From Alentia gelatinosa (lineage: Eukaryota; Annelida; Polychaeta; Phyllodocida; Polynoidae): a stretch of 64,000 nucleotides of DNA. The DNA is taken from the NCBI GenBank assembly GCA_950022655.1, contig OX465579.1:133332118-133396117 (forward strand), in the 5' to 3' direction. Below are positions 1 to 13,100 of the stretch, in pieces (the stretch's first letter is position 1; every line of letters begins with the position of its first letter). The position numbers and the translations under genes were made by a program. The notes under the pieces are model-generated. The model saw nothing but the letters and a program-made list of their open reading frames with translations, did not search any database and was not told the DNA's origin.

Positions 1-521
1 GTATGGCGAGTGTTGGGAATACTGGTGCTAAACAGCGCCAGAAATCCAACACCATTACCGATTGTACCAGTCCCTGTATCCTAGCAAGGAGGATAGCCAT
101 AGTATGCAGGGACTGGAGCCAGTCTAACTATGAAGGTAGCGTGCTCGCATAAATCAAGAGGGGTTTCCTGCTACCATACACTGTGTCAGAGCATTTGGAA
201 CAGAATCCAGAACTTAGTGTATTAAACGGAAAGGGCTATAATGGACATTAAAAGTGTTATATGTAGGTATATATCAAGTCCCAGGCGACAATAGGATATA
301 TACTCTTTGTGTCTTTAGTGACCCTGGAATAATGACACGGAATACCGTAATGATGGAACCCCTGACTTGGTGTCCAGTTCGTCTGAAACAAAAAGCAATA
401 GAGCGTGCCGCTCGGGAATCCCTGATTTTATATTACATTTTGCCTCATAGATAGAATCTCTTACAAAGTCCCCAGTTCATTTGAACTGTGTTTAGCGTTG
501 AATATGTCCAACGTTTAAATT

Positions 522-1033
522 CAGCAGTATAACTCCATAATATGTAGGGGGGTTTTAGTTCAATTTCACACATGGACAGATGTGGTCCTATCCTACTCAT
601 ATTATATCTTTTTCAAAATATAACAGCAGATCTTATGGAAATATTGACAATTATGTGTGTACACGGAGGCAGAAGCACATTTTAGCCGTTTTCATGCCAC
701 CAACATCAATACCCATCAACATCAACACCCATCAACTCCCACACCTATTAACCAGCACCCACAGCAAGACCTACCAACACTAAGACCCATAGCAGGCTGA
801 TTTTCGGTTTGAAAACAGAGATAAACTTATGTACACAGAGGCAGAATCTGCCTTCATGTACATTATCTAGCAGTATAACTCCATAGTGTGTGGGGGGATT
901 TTAATTCAATTTCACACATAGCCAGATGTGGTCATATCCTACTCATATTATATCTTTTTCTAATTATATAAGCAGATCTTATGGAAATATTGACACTTAT
1001 GTGTGTCCACGAAGGCAGAAGCGCATTTTAGCC
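522..1033. repeat. Diverged direct duplication, two 165-bp copies
   Basis: 522-686 and 869-1033 align over their whole length (shared AGCAGTATAACTCCATA, CCTACTCATATTATATC, GCAGATCTTATGGAAATATT) with roughly 10 per cent differences by eye. The spacer holds CA-rich ATCAACACCC-type repeats near 700-775. Confidence 0.85.
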
Positions 1034-3589
1034 AAATCGATTAACTCCATGTTCAATCATATTTTAGGCATAGTAGAGAGCATTTTTTCCCCAGATTTGA
1101 TAACTACAAAAAATATGTTTTAAACCAGTGTTTAAGTACTATTTCACTCCCCTTAGTAATGTTATCTAATTGAAAAAATAGTTCAGTAATTAAACCGAGT
1201 TGGTTTACTGTAAAGTGTAGACAGTGACAAAATAAAAACGGATTGACCATATACATGTATATTTAGATTCAGAGATAGCGAGTACAGCGTGGCACATTCA
1301 CGGATTGTGATTTGCTAATACAAGCTGTCTCAAAATCTCTCTTTGAAATAATTTTCACTCAGTCAACTTTATTTCCTGAAGCTGGCTTGAACTCGCTAAC
1401 TCGCTCGTGAGCAGTCTTGGGCAACCACTAGGAGTGGTTGGAATCTAAGATCTGAGACTCCAATTCGGGTTTTCAATTGGCATCCTATCTTTTCTTCATG
1501 AAGAGTGTGTTTCTCAATTTCAGAGGTAAAAATTCTATATGAAAATGTCAAACCCACAAAATAGGAACTGAGCTGTGACGTTGATTGACAGGATTAGACA
1601 CTAATCTTTTCAATCTGTCCTGAAAATGGTGTTGAGTGGATAATATTAAATAACAGCACACTAGAACAATCGAGTGTTAAAAGCTCTCCATGAAAATTCC
1701 GTTACACAACGTCATTGTGATAGGCAGAGACTGCTAGCAACACAAAGGAATGACCAAGACTCTTTCAAATGCAAACATATCCTGAACACTGGGGAAGACG
1801 GGAAAAGGACGGGGACATATTTATCCAGAGACATTTAGCGATGAGACTGGACAGGAGTAAACAAGTTGGGCTGAACTGGCAAAAGGTCCGGTGTTTCGTA
1901 TGCTTAAGGCTACAAAAGAGGGCAGGAAACAATAAGACATGGACACTTTCTCCGGTAAGACGACACAACGTAACTGGTCTCCAGGAGTCTCTAGTCGCTG
2001 CATCGTGTTGGCGGGATACAGACATAGTACCAGCGATTTGACAAGACACATTGTCTAAAGTTTTCAAATATCTTTGCTCATTAGTGAAAGTATGAGGCAT
2101 ACACAAAGGAAGTCATAGGACACAGGTGGAAACAAGTCGTTTTGTGTTGTGTCGCCAAACAAGGGCTCAAGTCTCCAGTCCCTAAAACCTAATCCACCCA
2201 AATCTATACCACTCTATAATGAGAGCGTATAACAATGTGAATGATATGTCATTCCTGTGAACTGGGATAATGATCTTAAGGAAAAAAAGCCAGATTCTCA
2301 TTTGAATTCTTTTTTCATTCATTTTGAGTTCGGTAATAAATTGAGAAAATGAGATCTGTCTTGTGTATGGCAATGCCTAGTAACGTTAAATGGACCTGTT
2401 CCTAGCAGCTACAGGTGCCCTTTGCTCTTCCTGATCAGTAACGGGTTGGGCACTGTTTCCCCTATAATGGGTAAGCCGCTCCTTCACACCCCACCCTCTC
2501 TGACTGTACCCAGCCCTCAGGGGCGCGCAAGCAGCGGGTGCGTGACTCAAGGCCCTAGCAGGAAGCACCCCTTTGATGTCATATAAAAAAGCCTGCAATA
2601 GATCAAAACACAAGACAGTGCTCTCCGGGAACGAGGCACTCCTTACGCGGAGAGTCATACACCAGCGGCATCCTGTCCCTAATACCCGGCTGTGTAAAAT
2701 AATCCCTGCTGGATTAAAGGCTACCATTAGATTGGATCCACTTCTGGCCAGCTAGATATCACTGATCAAGGGTCTTCTTTCAGTTTCAAAGATGAACACT
2801 TGCCAAGAGCCTCACCTCGACAAAACGCATAACGCTTTTGATCTGCCTCCATCGTCCTCCACGACGCAGACCGGTGGCGTCTGGGCCGCCTTAAGAGGGG
2901 CTAAGGCAATTGGAGCTTAATCAAGAAGGGGGTTGGACATCAGAGGCTGGACAGCTTTAATCTTCAGGGGCCTTCTTTTAATGTCTGAATGTATCGATGC
3001 CTTTGTATGGATCAGCACACCGTTGCCCACTCGCCGCCGGCCTTGCAGGGCCTTTGCCGCGGCAGGCAGGCAGGCGGGCGGCATTGGTGGCTCCGGCCCC
3101 AATACTTGCATCACCCAGGACTGGAGGGTAGTCAACTGGGCCAGATACATATACACACTAACCCCCCACACATACACAAAGATACAGACTTGGACCACAC
3201 CTGGCAATTAACGCCAAACCCAGCCCTCATTCTAGCCCACCAAAGACGGCCTACTCGAAACCATCCAGAGACGTCGGCACAGCAAACCAGGGCTCGGTTC
3301 CTAAAACAATTCTCGAGAGTTTTAATTCATAGACTGCTCTGAACAACGACATCTCTGGACGTTAATGATGTTACACTGCAATACAGTTACCTACATGTCG
3401 TTTGTTTCTGTGCAAAGGAAAACCATTTTTGTGGTGAATTTTTGTTTGTTTTTAGGAACCATTTCTCTGTGGACTTGTTCAGAGGCTATCTCCTGATCGT
3501 CCAGTGTACGAGCTCATCAATAAATACCTGCTCTGCTAAGTCTATAGGTGCCCCATATATAGCTCATGTTTACAATGGTATTAAAGTTC

Positions 3590-3825
3590 AGAGATGTAAA
3601 CTAGGTCATGAAAAATGGAAATATCTTTCATGTGAAATCTGCCTCTGAAAGAGAAAACAGAAAACATGTTAGAATCAGTCCTAGCCTGTGGGTTGGTTCA
3701 AACCACTGCTTTATTGGCATAGATGAGGTTCAATTGATATTACCTTTGTTCTACACAAGGATATATAATATTATACATCGATGGTGAAGAAGTGAACTTC
3801 CACGAGAAACTGGAAAGTTCTCTTT
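3590..3825 (+). repeat. Dispersed repeat with GGTTCAAACCACTG core
   Basis: Contains ATCTGCCTCTGAAAGAG, TTCAAACCACTGCTTTATTGG and AACTTCCACGAGAAACTGGAAA. Relatives lie at about 38700-38850 plus 39165-39300 (split by an insertion), 54470-54715 and 56390-56640. Confidence 0.7.
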
Positions 3826-6004
3826 TTTTTCTTTTTTTAAAAAACTTCTTTATGAAAAAAGATACGACTCAACCCAGTTAAGCAGTGTGTCCTCTATTAA
3901 CCGATTCGCTACACTATACTGCCTTTAAGCATTCCTCGGCCTATTTTATTTATTTTCTAAAGTTTCTGACATAGCTATATCAATTTGTTGTTCTGTTGCA
4001 ATCCACTGAATGTTCTAATGGTGATCGGGGTCCATTGCATTCAGTCACAAGGGGACGTATCCAGGCCTATAGGATCCTTTGAGTTGAAGTGTTGGCCATT
4101 TTACTGTCGGGATCATTTTGATAATTCTGACAAAGTGTGTAGTAAAGCACACTTTCGGTTCACACTTGATCTACCAAATATATTGCATCTTGTACCGTTT
4201 GTATAGTACATAAGGTTGGAGCTGGAACAGCATCTTACATCTCCACACATATGTATGGCTTGGGGCATGACAAAACATCCTGTCTTCTGTGTTGAGGCAT
4301 AAGCAATATCGATAGCTGTTCAGTTGTAAACTGATGTTTGTTCTGGGTTCGTCAGACTCAAGAGTGGCTTGCGGCAGTTTCGACCTGACCAGCTCGTCAT
4401 TTAGTTTTCTGAAGGCCCCTACCAGGTTGTTCCTATGAATGTCTCTCGTGACACGGCATTTACCTAAAATATCACAATTCTTGAGTACCACATTCTTTAG
4501 GCCCATAAAGCCCGGGATTATTGTGGTGATTAAGATATTGGGGTACTCTTTAGTTTCATGTAGTTTACTGGTTAACTGAATATCTTGTTTTAGGAAAGAG
4601 TGTGTGTATTAGCTCTGGCCTATGAAACAAACACCAATTAGATTCATATATTTTCAGGGGATGTCTACAGTCAAGGTTATAAGATGCTACTATCAACACA
4701 ATATCATACTGACCTATTAGCGGGCTAACTATCCTATACCTACCAACTCTTCATTGATCTAACCCAATAGTGTGTGAAGTAATTACAAACTCCTAAGAAG
4801 ACTATCAGCGCTATTGCGTCCGCCATGAAGTCTAAGTGCTTTATTCTAGCCTCAGACAATGAGCTCAGCTGGTGTTAGACTAGAAGATTAATCCTCATAC
4901 GACGGCTTTAATACGTTACCAGATGAAAAAAAGGGGATAAATCAAGGCTCATCAGCGGCACGATTTATGCCAGGAGCCGCTTCATAAAGACTATTAGTCG
5001 GCAGGTCTGACAGGCGCGGGAACTGGCCGTTAATAATACTATACGGCAATTAAAAGTGACAGGCGCTACCTTGAAGAGGAGTCAATCAACGTTAATTGTA
5101 GCACTGTGAGCTGCTCGCATGGCTGTACGTGACTCACCAGCCACTGGCAAATATCACACACAACTTAATTACGCACGTGTAGTGTCCAACCACCACCTCG
5201 TCAGAGACTAAAAAAAGTGTTATAAAGAGGTGAACATTTGACTCCGTTCAGCGCAGGAGTCTGCGGACGGGACAGCTTTTCCCGAGACAGCAGTGAGTCT
5301 GGAAGGCCAGGGTGAGGTCATCACAGGATGCACTTGTCTCTGGTCCTTTTCATAACACGATTATCTATTGGCAGCGTCAGAGGCATTTTTTTTTTATCTC
5401 CTCACCGTCTATATTTAAATCCAGAAGCAATCTTTATCGCTTAGATTTTTTTTCTCAGCGGCGATTCCTAACTGATTCAACTGCTGATAATCATGATGCC
5501 CCCCCCCCCCCTCTTCTCTCTACAAGCAATTGGTTTCACGTTCTTTGGATTAAATTCCGTGGAGCTGTTGCTCAAAGGGTGCAAGGGTAGATGGTGGAAA
5601 GTGGTACAAATAGCACAGCAATGTCGGGGAAAGGAGGGACCTGACTGGCGTATATTCGTTTAATAAATCAGCAGATTGCTTTTATTCATGTATATGAGTC
5701 ATAAATGTGCGTGTAATGTCTTTAATCTAGCACCAACTTCAGATGTGCAATTGAAATAGCGTCGGAAAGATCGACGCTTGGGCTTTGCGCCAAATGCGAC
5801 TGAACTTGATCAACTTGGCGTGCACCGAGTGTACACCGATCGAGCTTTTCGCAATAACAAAACCCCCATTGATCCCCGCGCCATTGATCAAGGAATCTGT
5901 GATCTACAAAGATGTGGGCACGCCTCTTTCTGATCAGAAGCCGAGGGAATAAATCCAGTAACATATTGATAACACAGTAACCATAGGCAGAGAGTGGTGC
6001 GTGT

Positions 6005-6034
6005 GGGGTAGAGAGGGGGTGAGGGTTGTGAGGG
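6005..6034 (+). other. G-quadruplex-type motif in a G-rich strand
   Basis: Four runs of at least three G separated by 6, 3 and 6 bases, fitting the standard G3+N1-7 pattern, inside a 170-bp GT/GA-rich strand (5990-6160). Sequence pattern only; folding is not shown. Confidence 0.5.
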
Positions 6035-7120
6035 TGGTGAGTGGCGTGGTGCATGGACGAGGTGTGGTGACGGGTGTTGGGGAGGTCAGTACCGGGAATG
6101 ACAGAGAGTGGTAAGGGGACTGCGTAAATTGTGTGGGAACGGGGAATAAGAGGGTTGATGGGTGTGGGATTGGTAATGGAGTGTTTTAATATCATTTATT
6201 GTATATGGTAGTGCAATTTTGGGACAGTGAGCATTAGGTGTCGGCAGTGCGGTTTCACGGTATTGAGATGTTATGGGGTAGTTTTTATTAGCCTTAACTA
6301 TTATCACTACAACAATTACCAATACGAGACTATGGGGACTTTCATTATAAAAATGAGAGTAGGAATCATTAAAATAAATCCATCGATCTTGAATATCCGA
6401 TATTGTAGGTGTCCGACACTGGTAGGGAGTTGTGTCTATCACAGGTCATGATCGGGTGGGTTTCATTAGAGCAGTTGTAGGTGCTGAGGGTTGAGGGCAT
6501 TGGGCGGTGATAGGTTGAGCCTTTAATGTAAGTGTTGAGATTTGATGAAATTGGGTGGTGAAATATAACTACACTTTCTATATTGATGAGAAAGCCAACA
6601 TCAGATATTAAACATTTGATATTCTGAAAAAAATGCTTTTGATGAGAAATATTTACTGATATCTTTGAACGAATATATCACGATCCTGCGTAGTTGTTGG
6701 AAGATTATGACACTGAATAGATTAAAGACGTTAGGCGAATATGAAATGATACTAAGTAGATGAGGTTTCAACAAGCAATGACATTGGACAAATATGACAT
6801 GATATCGAATGAGAGAAGGTGTTGGATATACATGTCAAGATATTGAATCAGTGGTTGCTAAGGAGAAATATGCCACCATATTGAACGAGTGATTGCAGGG
6901 GATAACAATGTCATGATACTGAATTAGCAAATATGAACAGACACCGACATCAAAGGGGTGCTTGCGTGAATATCTAAAACTGGTTTAAAACAAATAATCA
7001 CATTCTACTGACGTCTGAAACTGGAGAAAAGGACAATATGACTTGATCTTGAAAGGATGTCATTCCAGAGTATACATGCTGTAAAGCCCTGTAAAGTAGT
7101 AACATGATAAAGGGTCCTAC

Positions 7121-10100
7121 CTTCTCTTCATACTCCTGCTCCTGATGACTGCTTTGTCTCTCAATTTGACGGGCCCTGGACTTCAATGATTCTATCTCTT
7201 GATGGAGACTCTGTTGAGAGAATATTTAGAGTCATTTTTTTTAACCATTTTCAATCATATTAACAATTTACACAACTCAAATCTATATGGGTTGACATAT
7301 CCTTGAGAACTATAGCCACGGGATCTGACATCGAGTATCAAAACCAAAATCAAAGCTATACTCCCACAATTCTAGCAAAAATAGATTCTGATAAGACGAG
7401 GTGAAACAATTACTCTAGTGTCCTGGCCTTAATATATACTACTTAATTTCATAGCCAAAATTGCTTCCCACTACTGAATTGTATCTAAACGGATTCATCG
7501 ACTAGTGTTGCCACCAATCGTCTTCCGGTGAATAGCTAAAGGTGATGTCATAGGTATATGTTGTGACATCATATCTCTGTTTCTCCGTGATTCGAAAGAG
7601 CATTTTTCTTACACTATGTGAAAAATGCTCTTTCGATTCGGTGTTTAAAGAATGCATATATCCTCTGGTAGCTAATATGTGTAATGATACTAGAGTGTTT
7701 GGACTTTGAGAGTGTGACATAACGTCCACATGTATAACATAACGTTCGCTAAATTGCTTACACATTTATGAATGTCTGCCAAAAGGGCAGGATAGAATAC
7801 ATTAAACAAAAGTTTGAAAATAGTCTCCATAACTAGTTGATCGGAAAAGGAATTATATTGTTCCTTGTCTGATTAAACAAACACTTTTTCTGAATCACGA
7901 TGATAACTAATGAGTAGCACATGAGATGGATATTAAAACGGTATCCTCATACTTCTAGCCACTAACTATATATAGTTATCCTAAAGGCCTCACTGTTATT
8001 TCAATTGGAATCGAATATAACATTATATTTGTATTATCGGCGTCCGTGACATGTATCTTTTTATAAACCACTGACTCAAAGCTGTTAGTTAGTGGGCGGC
8101 AACTCTCACATCATGCAGCCGACATTTTTCGAAAGCCCCAGCTCCATTGGACGGGATCGTCACAAGTCCATAAAATGTAATAAATGGCGGGCGAGGGTAA
8201 TAAAGATGGCGGCGCTTATCCCACCATACAAGCACACCGGGGGGGGGGGGGGGGGAGGCTTGTGTGAAGGTGCGATGGAATGAATCAGTCACATCACACA
8301 TCATGAGATGTTCATGTTATGCGACGGATCCGTCGCACAGACATGGAACACTTCCTATAATATAAGTAAAGCTATTATTACCACAGGCTGACTGTCCTGT
8401 TGTCAATGATACGCCCATATGACAGCACAAGGTCTCAGAAGGTGTGATAGAAATACAAGCTGTGAAAATGGCAGGCTGTGGCTGTAGGGGTAAGCCTGTG
8501 TCTATTTTCTTCTTTTTCCTTTCCTATATGCAATTATCGGTACATATCTTTGTGAATATAAATCATATCTAATATCTTTACACTATTTATCAGTATGTAT
8601 ACTACTGGTATAGGGTTCTGCCATTAGCGCTGCGACGATTCTGTCACACCAGTGTGGCATACCCTGTACTTCACTTGAGATTGAGTGCAACAAATCCATC
8701 GCAGTTGGTGTAATAAAACAGGGTCGACCAGTGTTCATGGGCCCATAAAAAACATGCGACGATTCCGGCTCTCCAGTAGAGCCTGGCCTTAACTCACACA
8801 TTTTATGATTCACTCGAATGTCGCACATTTATACATGGCTTACCCAACAAGCTCGGAAAGTCACAATGCAAGCACTGTGAATGGTGGTCGGTCTTGAAAC
8901 TGTTACGTCAACCAGAACACCATTGCATAGCAACAGTCACAAATGACACTATCGCCACACGACAACGGTCACTGTCGTTGAAGGTTGTTAGCTATCATTG
9001 AAATTTGACACCCAAAAAAATATTTCCGGTCAGTTTTTAGTGGTTTCTTCCCATGGGGTATTTTCCCCAAAACGGATTGATGGTAATGAAGACAGAAGAC
9101 TGTTTCCTGTAAGAATTAGTGTTTCGTGGAGATGGGGTGAAGTAGAAGTAGCTTTGATTTACCTTGACACATATATACCCTACACTCACCAGCTTCCCGA
9201 CTGTGAATTATGAGACAAAGGCGGCGTCTCTCAGAAAGAAACCGATCTGGAAAGTTCTACAAGCTAAGCCATCAAAACCTTGAGGAGACAGAAGTAATGT
9301 TGGCGATTTAACACACATAGATAGAGAACTACGGAAACACACAGATATTTGAGACAAAGGCAGACACTTATAAGCAAACAGAAGGACGACCAGAGGAGGA
9401 AACGTCTAAAGATACACTTTTATCTACAATCATGGGACTGCTTCAAAGTTATGAACAACAAAGGCAAAGGGAGGACAGAGCAGAAAGAGAAGCAGAGCGG
9501 GCGGCAGGCAGGCACAGTAGAGAAAGCAAGGGTCTGTATGTAGAACTAGACTTTGATGACCTACCATCACAGTTGAGGAGTGCTGCTGTTTGAGCTTGTG
9601 TTTCTCCTCTTCTAAACGCTTTGTTGTCTGATTCAAGCGCTGTTCTGCATGTTGTTGTTGGCTGCAAACAAAGAACAAAGTATTTTTTTGTAGCGAAACA
9701 ATACGACGCGTCTTGGAATGTCAAACTAGACGCAGCTTTGATATGATATACGACACTCATGAAAGGGTCTGTTAGAAACACATAATACGTAAATACACAC
9801 TAGGCTATCTGCTCAGTAAGCAAAGTCGGGGTGGTTATACATCGTCAGGTGGGGAGATGAGTTTCATCTCTTTTGGATGAATTTCTCCTACTAGTCATAA
9901 CCATACCTATATACAAGATATAAGATAATCAATAGCCTCCCAACGTTAACGGGAGGTAAATAACCACTGGTGGGTACCCATTTGGCGCAGAATGAGAGAG
10001 CTTGCAGAAACCACCGGCACAGTGGCGCCCCCTGGAGCTTACCTCAAGAGACTATTCTCCGGGTCTGTGATCTAAAATTGCTCAGTTTTAGACACTCTTT

Positions 10101-13100
10101 ACACATATAGCTACTGGGGATAGATGTATACACGTTGCTGCTCCCGGGGTTGGGTGGGAGAGAGTCGCTGTAGTGATCCACAAACACTGGCTGAAGAGAT
10201 TAGCTTAGAGGCCTAGAGCCTACAGACATCCGATGTGCTCGAGGCTCAGAGGCTCCTCCTGGTGTTTAGCAATAACTCGTTGCGCCACCTAGATCAACTG
10301 ACGAGTGTTATCATCTAAGGTATGACTTAACAGACTCTCTACTTCTCCATCAGTCGCGTCTATGCTAATCACTCTTTTCTGATCGTGGATTATAGATTGT
10401 AGAAATTGTAATCTTCACATTCGTGAGGATGGGCTTACCGGTGACTAATTCTAGCTCAGAAATTAAGGCTCGTAACATTAAAACTAGTCCGATATAAGTA
10501 AAAGTATCATCGGGGTATCTTACTAGGTTATGCATTCTAAACAGAGCACTGACGATGTGACTTTGGGATATTAGAACCAGAAATGTGCTTTGGATATAGG
10601 CGGGAAGGGGTTGGATATCGACAAGGAACTTACACGTATTTATCATTTTTTAACCCACGTTATCAGTTTTTCTAATATAGATTTAGGCCGCACATTTATG
10701 TCACCATTTTCCATTCAGTTATACAGACTCATCACTCTCTGTTATTTACTGGGTATACTGCGTCTTACTTTTCTTATTGGAATCCTGCTGAGAAAATTCA
10801 AATTCGTGTGATGCATCGCCATAATAATCTTTTCTTTCCACATTCAATACATTGCATAAGCATACCAGATCTATTGAGTATTAACCACCGTTTATACAGA
10901 AATCCGTTATCATTGTACATGTAAGCTTTCATTCGCATACTTTCAATGCTCAATCAGAAGCGTCTCCAAAGTTAACACACTTTGTTATAGAAAGTAAAGT
11001 GGGCAAAAAAGGATGATGTATCTTATACAACAAGCCCCGGGGGCAGGGCATCCCATTAACCATATGAGGACGACCGCCTGTGGCCGGGTTACTTCCTTAT
11101 GGACAAGGCTAGCTATAGTTACTATAGTGTGCGTTAAACCTATAAGACACCGAAATTTGTGCCCGATTCATCCCGACCATCGGCTCGGTGAGAGTCTGGA
11201 ATAAAATTTCGGTGTCTTATACCTATAAGACGCCAACATGTAGACTCTTCCTGACGACACCTCCTCCTTTTATAACCTCGTACATTACCCGGGATAAGAT
11301 CAAAGAGAGCAGCCGGGAGGCGAGCCGGGGTGAGCCACGGGCCGCTGGTGTGGAATCATAGAAATTAATTCAAAGTTTAATAACTTCGGATCCATTTAAG
11401 ATATCGGGAAACGGTTTTCAGAACTATAATCACCTCTGTTACACCTAAAAATCGATATAAGGAACTTCTAAATCGGACTTGGGGATAGGTAGCACCGCTA
11501 TCCAAACGGCCAACTCAGAATCAGTAACAATCGGTGAAAGTGCGTACATCGAAATCTTAAGGTCGGGAGAGTCGGTCATATTTGACATGGTAGTAATGCC
11601 CGATGCGTCGGGAAAAGCAATAAAACCAGGTCAGTGAAGTGCGTACATCAACCCGATTGATGCAGATTGTCACAGACCCGACGGATCCGTCGGGCAAAGG
11701 TAGAATCGGGCACAGTAGTCGGGTCGGTGTCTTATAGGCTTTAAGGAACGATGGGTGTGTACTGAATATTACCTTTTTTCCTAAATGGTATCTTACTTTC
11801 TTGTTTATTGTAGCCGGGGCACCCTACAGCTGGAACTGCTTTGGTTAACAATGGATCGCACCCTCCTCAACAGGGTTCTACTCTATCTCACTTCATACAC
11901 ATTTAAAGTCTATGACAGACAAACCTGAAAAGTCTCCATGACTCACCTCTTGATATCATCCCTCAGTAAGTGGACTGTTTTCTGGAGCTCGTTGATCGTC
12001 TACAAAAGGAAGAGCGATGCAATACGTCGAACACAATTGATCAATATTAAAAAAGAAGCTAAACACAAATGGATTCAGTTATTTCCATGATGATATTTTC
12101 ATATAATCTTCATAAATGTGAAGAAAAAAAAGAGTATAATTTTGAAGAGATTCTTGGGATATGACACAATCCCCTGGTGGAATACCGAGAACTACTTACG
12201 TACCCCCCTAATATCATAATACATCAAACATAATACATCGTTATCATTTGTTTCAAATATTTGCCATTTCTTCAATTTTTACACAGGATTAAGGCACGAC
12301 TGATTATATCAATGTGATCCTTCAACGAAATCTTGAATGAGGGTTGATTAAGCTTGGGGGGTGGGGGAGGGGGGGGGGGGTATGTGCTTAAACTTCAACT
12401 TTCTATTAAATCAAGTTCTAGTTTCCCCCCCTCTATTTAGAGTTTATTTTAACCCCGCTAAAGGGGACAGCTCACCTGTTTATTGTATGCACATTTCTAA
12501 CACCCCCCCCCCCCCCCACACTTTTAGCAAATACTTGAATATCTCTATATATATAGAATCTACCTTGAAAATTTCACTTCCTAGCACCTATTGTTTTTTT
12601 TAATCTCCTTCAAATGAGACATACCATATTATGTTTGAACCAGTTTTAGGAGAAGAAAGAGGTCCATAAATCAGTTCTTAAAAAGGGACCTGTGACTCAA
12701 ACCCCCCCTCCCCCCAAACTGAAATCACTTTTTTTAAATCCAGGTCAAAATAATAAATACTGAAACTGTAGGAAGTTATTAACATATATTCTTCAAGATT
12801 CTTTAGGGGAGAACAAATGTTTATTATTATATATATATGGCCAAATTCCTACATATACCGCCTGCTCCCACCCATGTCGTATTTATGGCCATAAAACTTG
12901 TATGTGTCATACGGGGTATGTATGTGGCATATGGGGTATGTACAACATCGAAACCCAACAAATCCTCCAAGAGCGAAGGTAAAAAGATGGCTATTTTAAA
13001 GTATATAATAATATGATAACAGGTATAGAGTGTTTGTACGTGATTATGATCGGTAAAATTTACGATCGCCAATGTTCCCGCATATATTCATCACATACAG

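Larger units (their letters stand above)
1..7120. other. Non-coding region left of the last CEP112 exon seen
   Basis: Probably the continuing CEP112 intron, since exon 26 ends in a splice donor. I see no exon here. Contents: a short inverted repeat CCAGTCCCTG/CAGGGACTGG (69-78, 106-115), the 165-bp duplication, a GGTTCAAACCACT-family repeat, 13 C at 5499-5511 and the G-rich strand near 6 kb. All open frames here lack recognisable domains. Confidence 0.6.

Noticed and set aside
4171..4506. 111-codon minus-strand frame considered as a terminal CEP112 exon
   Set aside because: It lacks the expected heptad pattern and shows no similarity to the CEP112 C-terminus.
5722..6195. 157-codon open frame on the minus strand
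   Set aside because: It is kept open by the G-rich, low-complexity strand (His/Pro/Ser-rich product) and resembles no protein family.
7592..7636. 17-bp perfect stem with an 11-nt loop, considered as a microRNA precursor
   Set aside because: The stem does not extend beyond 17 bp, too short for a normal pre-miRNA; the sequence resembles no miRNA I know.
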